Of a stretch of 64,000 nucleotides of DNA, positions 63,086 through 64,000 are shown piece by piece (within the stretch, counting starts at the first letter, position 1; each line of letters begins with the position of its first letter). This stretch comes from Sulfurimonas sp. (GTDB lineage Bacteria > Campylobacterota > Campylobacteria > Campylobacterales > Sulfurimonadaceae). The position numbers were made by a program, and so were the translations under genes. Below the pieces are notes generated by a model. It did no database searches. It was not told the DNA's origin and saw only the letters and a list, made by a program, of their open reading frames with translations. Location: positions 62,001 through 126,000 of the forward strand of contig NZ_JAQTLY010000002.1 of the NCBI RefSeq assembly GCF_028714655.1, read 5' to 3'.

Positions 63086-63942
63086 TGGCATTCAATTATG
63101 ATAAATATTTACGCGTAAATAAGATGCCGACACTTTGGTGTTGGGGTTGTGGCGATGGTGTTATCTTAAAATCAACTATCCGCGCTATTGAAAAAATGGG
63201 TTGGGATATGGATACGGAAGTTTGTGTCGTATCGGGTATCGGATGTTCAGGTCGTTTTAGTTCATATGTAAACTGTAATACAGTTCATACTACTCACGGT
63301 CGTACTATGGCTTATGCTACGGGAATTAAACTTGCAAATCCGCATATTAATGTAATCGTTGTAGCAGGTGACGGCGACAGTCTTGCAATCGGTGGAAATC
63401 ACACGATTCATGCATGCCGTAGAAATATAAACTTAAATTTTATTCTTATCAATAACTTTATTTACGGTCTTACAAATTCTCAGATTTCTCCTACTACTCC
63501 TCAGGGTATGTGGTGTGTATCTGCACAAAACGGTAACATTGACCCGACTTTCAATGCGGCAAATTTGGCAATTGGAGCAGGGGCAACATTTGTTGCGCGT
63601 GAAACCGTAAATGATCCTAAAAAACTTGAAAAAATGTTAGTTAAAGGTTTTGAACATAGAGGTTATAGCTTTATGGAAGTGCTTTCTAACTGTCATATCA
63701 ATCTCGGTCGTAAAAACAAGATGGCAAATGCTATGGAAAATCTTAGCTGGATTGATAGTATAACCGTATCAAAGAAAAAATGGGATGAGCTTCCGCCTGA
63801 AGAGCAGATGAATAAATTGGCTACGGGTATTTTAAGAGAAGTAATACAACCTGAATACACTGACATGTACGAAGAGGTAATTAAAGCTGCTCAAGGCAAG
63901 CGCGGTAAAATCACACAAGCTGATTTTGCGAAAAAGATATAG
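63085..63942 (+). CDS. oorB: 2-oxoglutarate:ferredoxin oxidoreductase, beta subunit
   Basis: This 285-residue subunit binds thiamine diphosphate and one [4Fe-4S] cluster. Cluster cysteines are in TLWCWGCGDGVILKS and SGIGCSGRFSSYVNCNTVHT, and the ThDP motif is VVAGDGDSLAIGGNHTIHAC followed by NLNFILINNFIYGLTN. Overlapping codons link it to oorA, and the start of oorC follows 9 bases later. Confidence 0.94.
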   Translation: MAFNYDKYLRVNKMPTLWCWGCGDGVILKSTIRAIEKMGWDMDTEVCVVSGIGCSGRFSSYVNCNTVHTTHGRTMAYATGIKLANPHINVIVVAGDGDSLAIGGNHTIHACRRNINLNFILINNFIYGLTNSQISPTTPQGMWCVSAQNGNIDPTFNAANLAIGAGATFVARETVNDPKKLEKMLVKGFEHRGYSFMEVLSNCHINLGRKNKMANAMENLSWIDSITVSKKKWDELPPEEQMNKLATGILREVIQPEYTDMYEEVIKAAQGKRGKITQADFAKKI

Positions 63943-63951
63943 GAGCCTGAT

Positions 63952-64000
63952 ATGAGAAGTTCTTTAAGATTTACCGGTGTTGGCGGTCAAGGTGTTTTGC
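63952..64000 (+). CDS. oorC: 2-oxoglutarate:ferredoxin oxidoreductase, gamma subunit (3' end outside window)
   Basis: Only 16 codons are visible (MRSSLRFTGVGGQGVL). The GVGGQGV motif is typical for the start of gamma subunits of this enzyme family. An AGGAG ribosome binding site lies before the ATG. It completes oorDABC. Confidence 0.88.
   Translation, partial: MRSSLRFTGVGGQGVL

Overview
The window looks like chromosomal DNA of a Campylobacterota (epsilonproteobacterial) chemolithoautotroph, most likely Sulfurimonas or a close relative. This is judged from the AT-rich, densely packed genes, from the gene order aspC-cysE-speA-hisS ... tmk-coaD-ubiX-flgA (an order I recall from Campylobacter jejuni), and from the TCA-cycle set: AcnB, monomeric Idh, LDH-type Mdh, FumC, SucCD and the four-subunit 2-oxoglutarate:ferredoxin oxidoreductase OorDABC. 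No database search was run.

Layout. 1-3206: the 3' part of rpoN, a small exported protein, two decayed accessory genes (a frameshifted restriction/methylase fragment and an internally deleted RhuM/ORF6N protein) and a TIGR02757 gene. 3207-9583: dgkA beside an LtaS/MdoB-type phosphotransferase, a CoA-binding protein, ilvA and a WD40 protein. 9652-18464: ilvB-ilvH followed by two tandem lpxD genes, then a tamA-tamB pair. 18468-32476: mostly minus strand, aspC, cysE, speA and hisS, then about 6.5 kb of accessory DNA, then tmk-coaD-ubiX-flgA. 32572-38180: lipoprotein, tRNA-Leu(CAA), flgL, ftsK and a DUF3820-like gene. 38368-45399: an HD-GYP phosphodiesterase and a GAF-PAS-GGDEF diguanylate cyclase on either side of acnB. 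45389-54414: lolA, secA, a LolC/E permease, a large AsmA-like protein and mltG. 54551-64000: idh, mdh-fumC-sucC-sucD and oorDABC (oorC cut by the window end), together most of a TCA cycle that could run reductively.

The accessory block between hisS and tmk is the most interesting protein-coding region. It holds an HTH-Fic pair behind a perfect 16-bp inverted repeat, and a four-gene minus-strand operon: a WYL regulator, a PD-(D/E)XK nuclease, a membrane-anchored protein and a small protein whose pattern resembles the FtsZ C-terminal domain. I do not recognise this combination as a named system; it is a candidate defence or stress module. sodB and an HPP-family membrane protein complete the block.

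Non-coding DNA is unusually rich. Five tandem 83-bp units lie between lolA and secA, each ending in a hairpin; a diverged relative near 19673 keeps the hairpin with a different, compensated stem. Intergenic composite elements share inverted ends (AATAGACTTCT ... AGAAGTTTAATAG). A 38-39 nt element is nearly identical upstream of acnB and of idh, and related GTAAC-type sites precede oorD, which suggests common control of the cycle.
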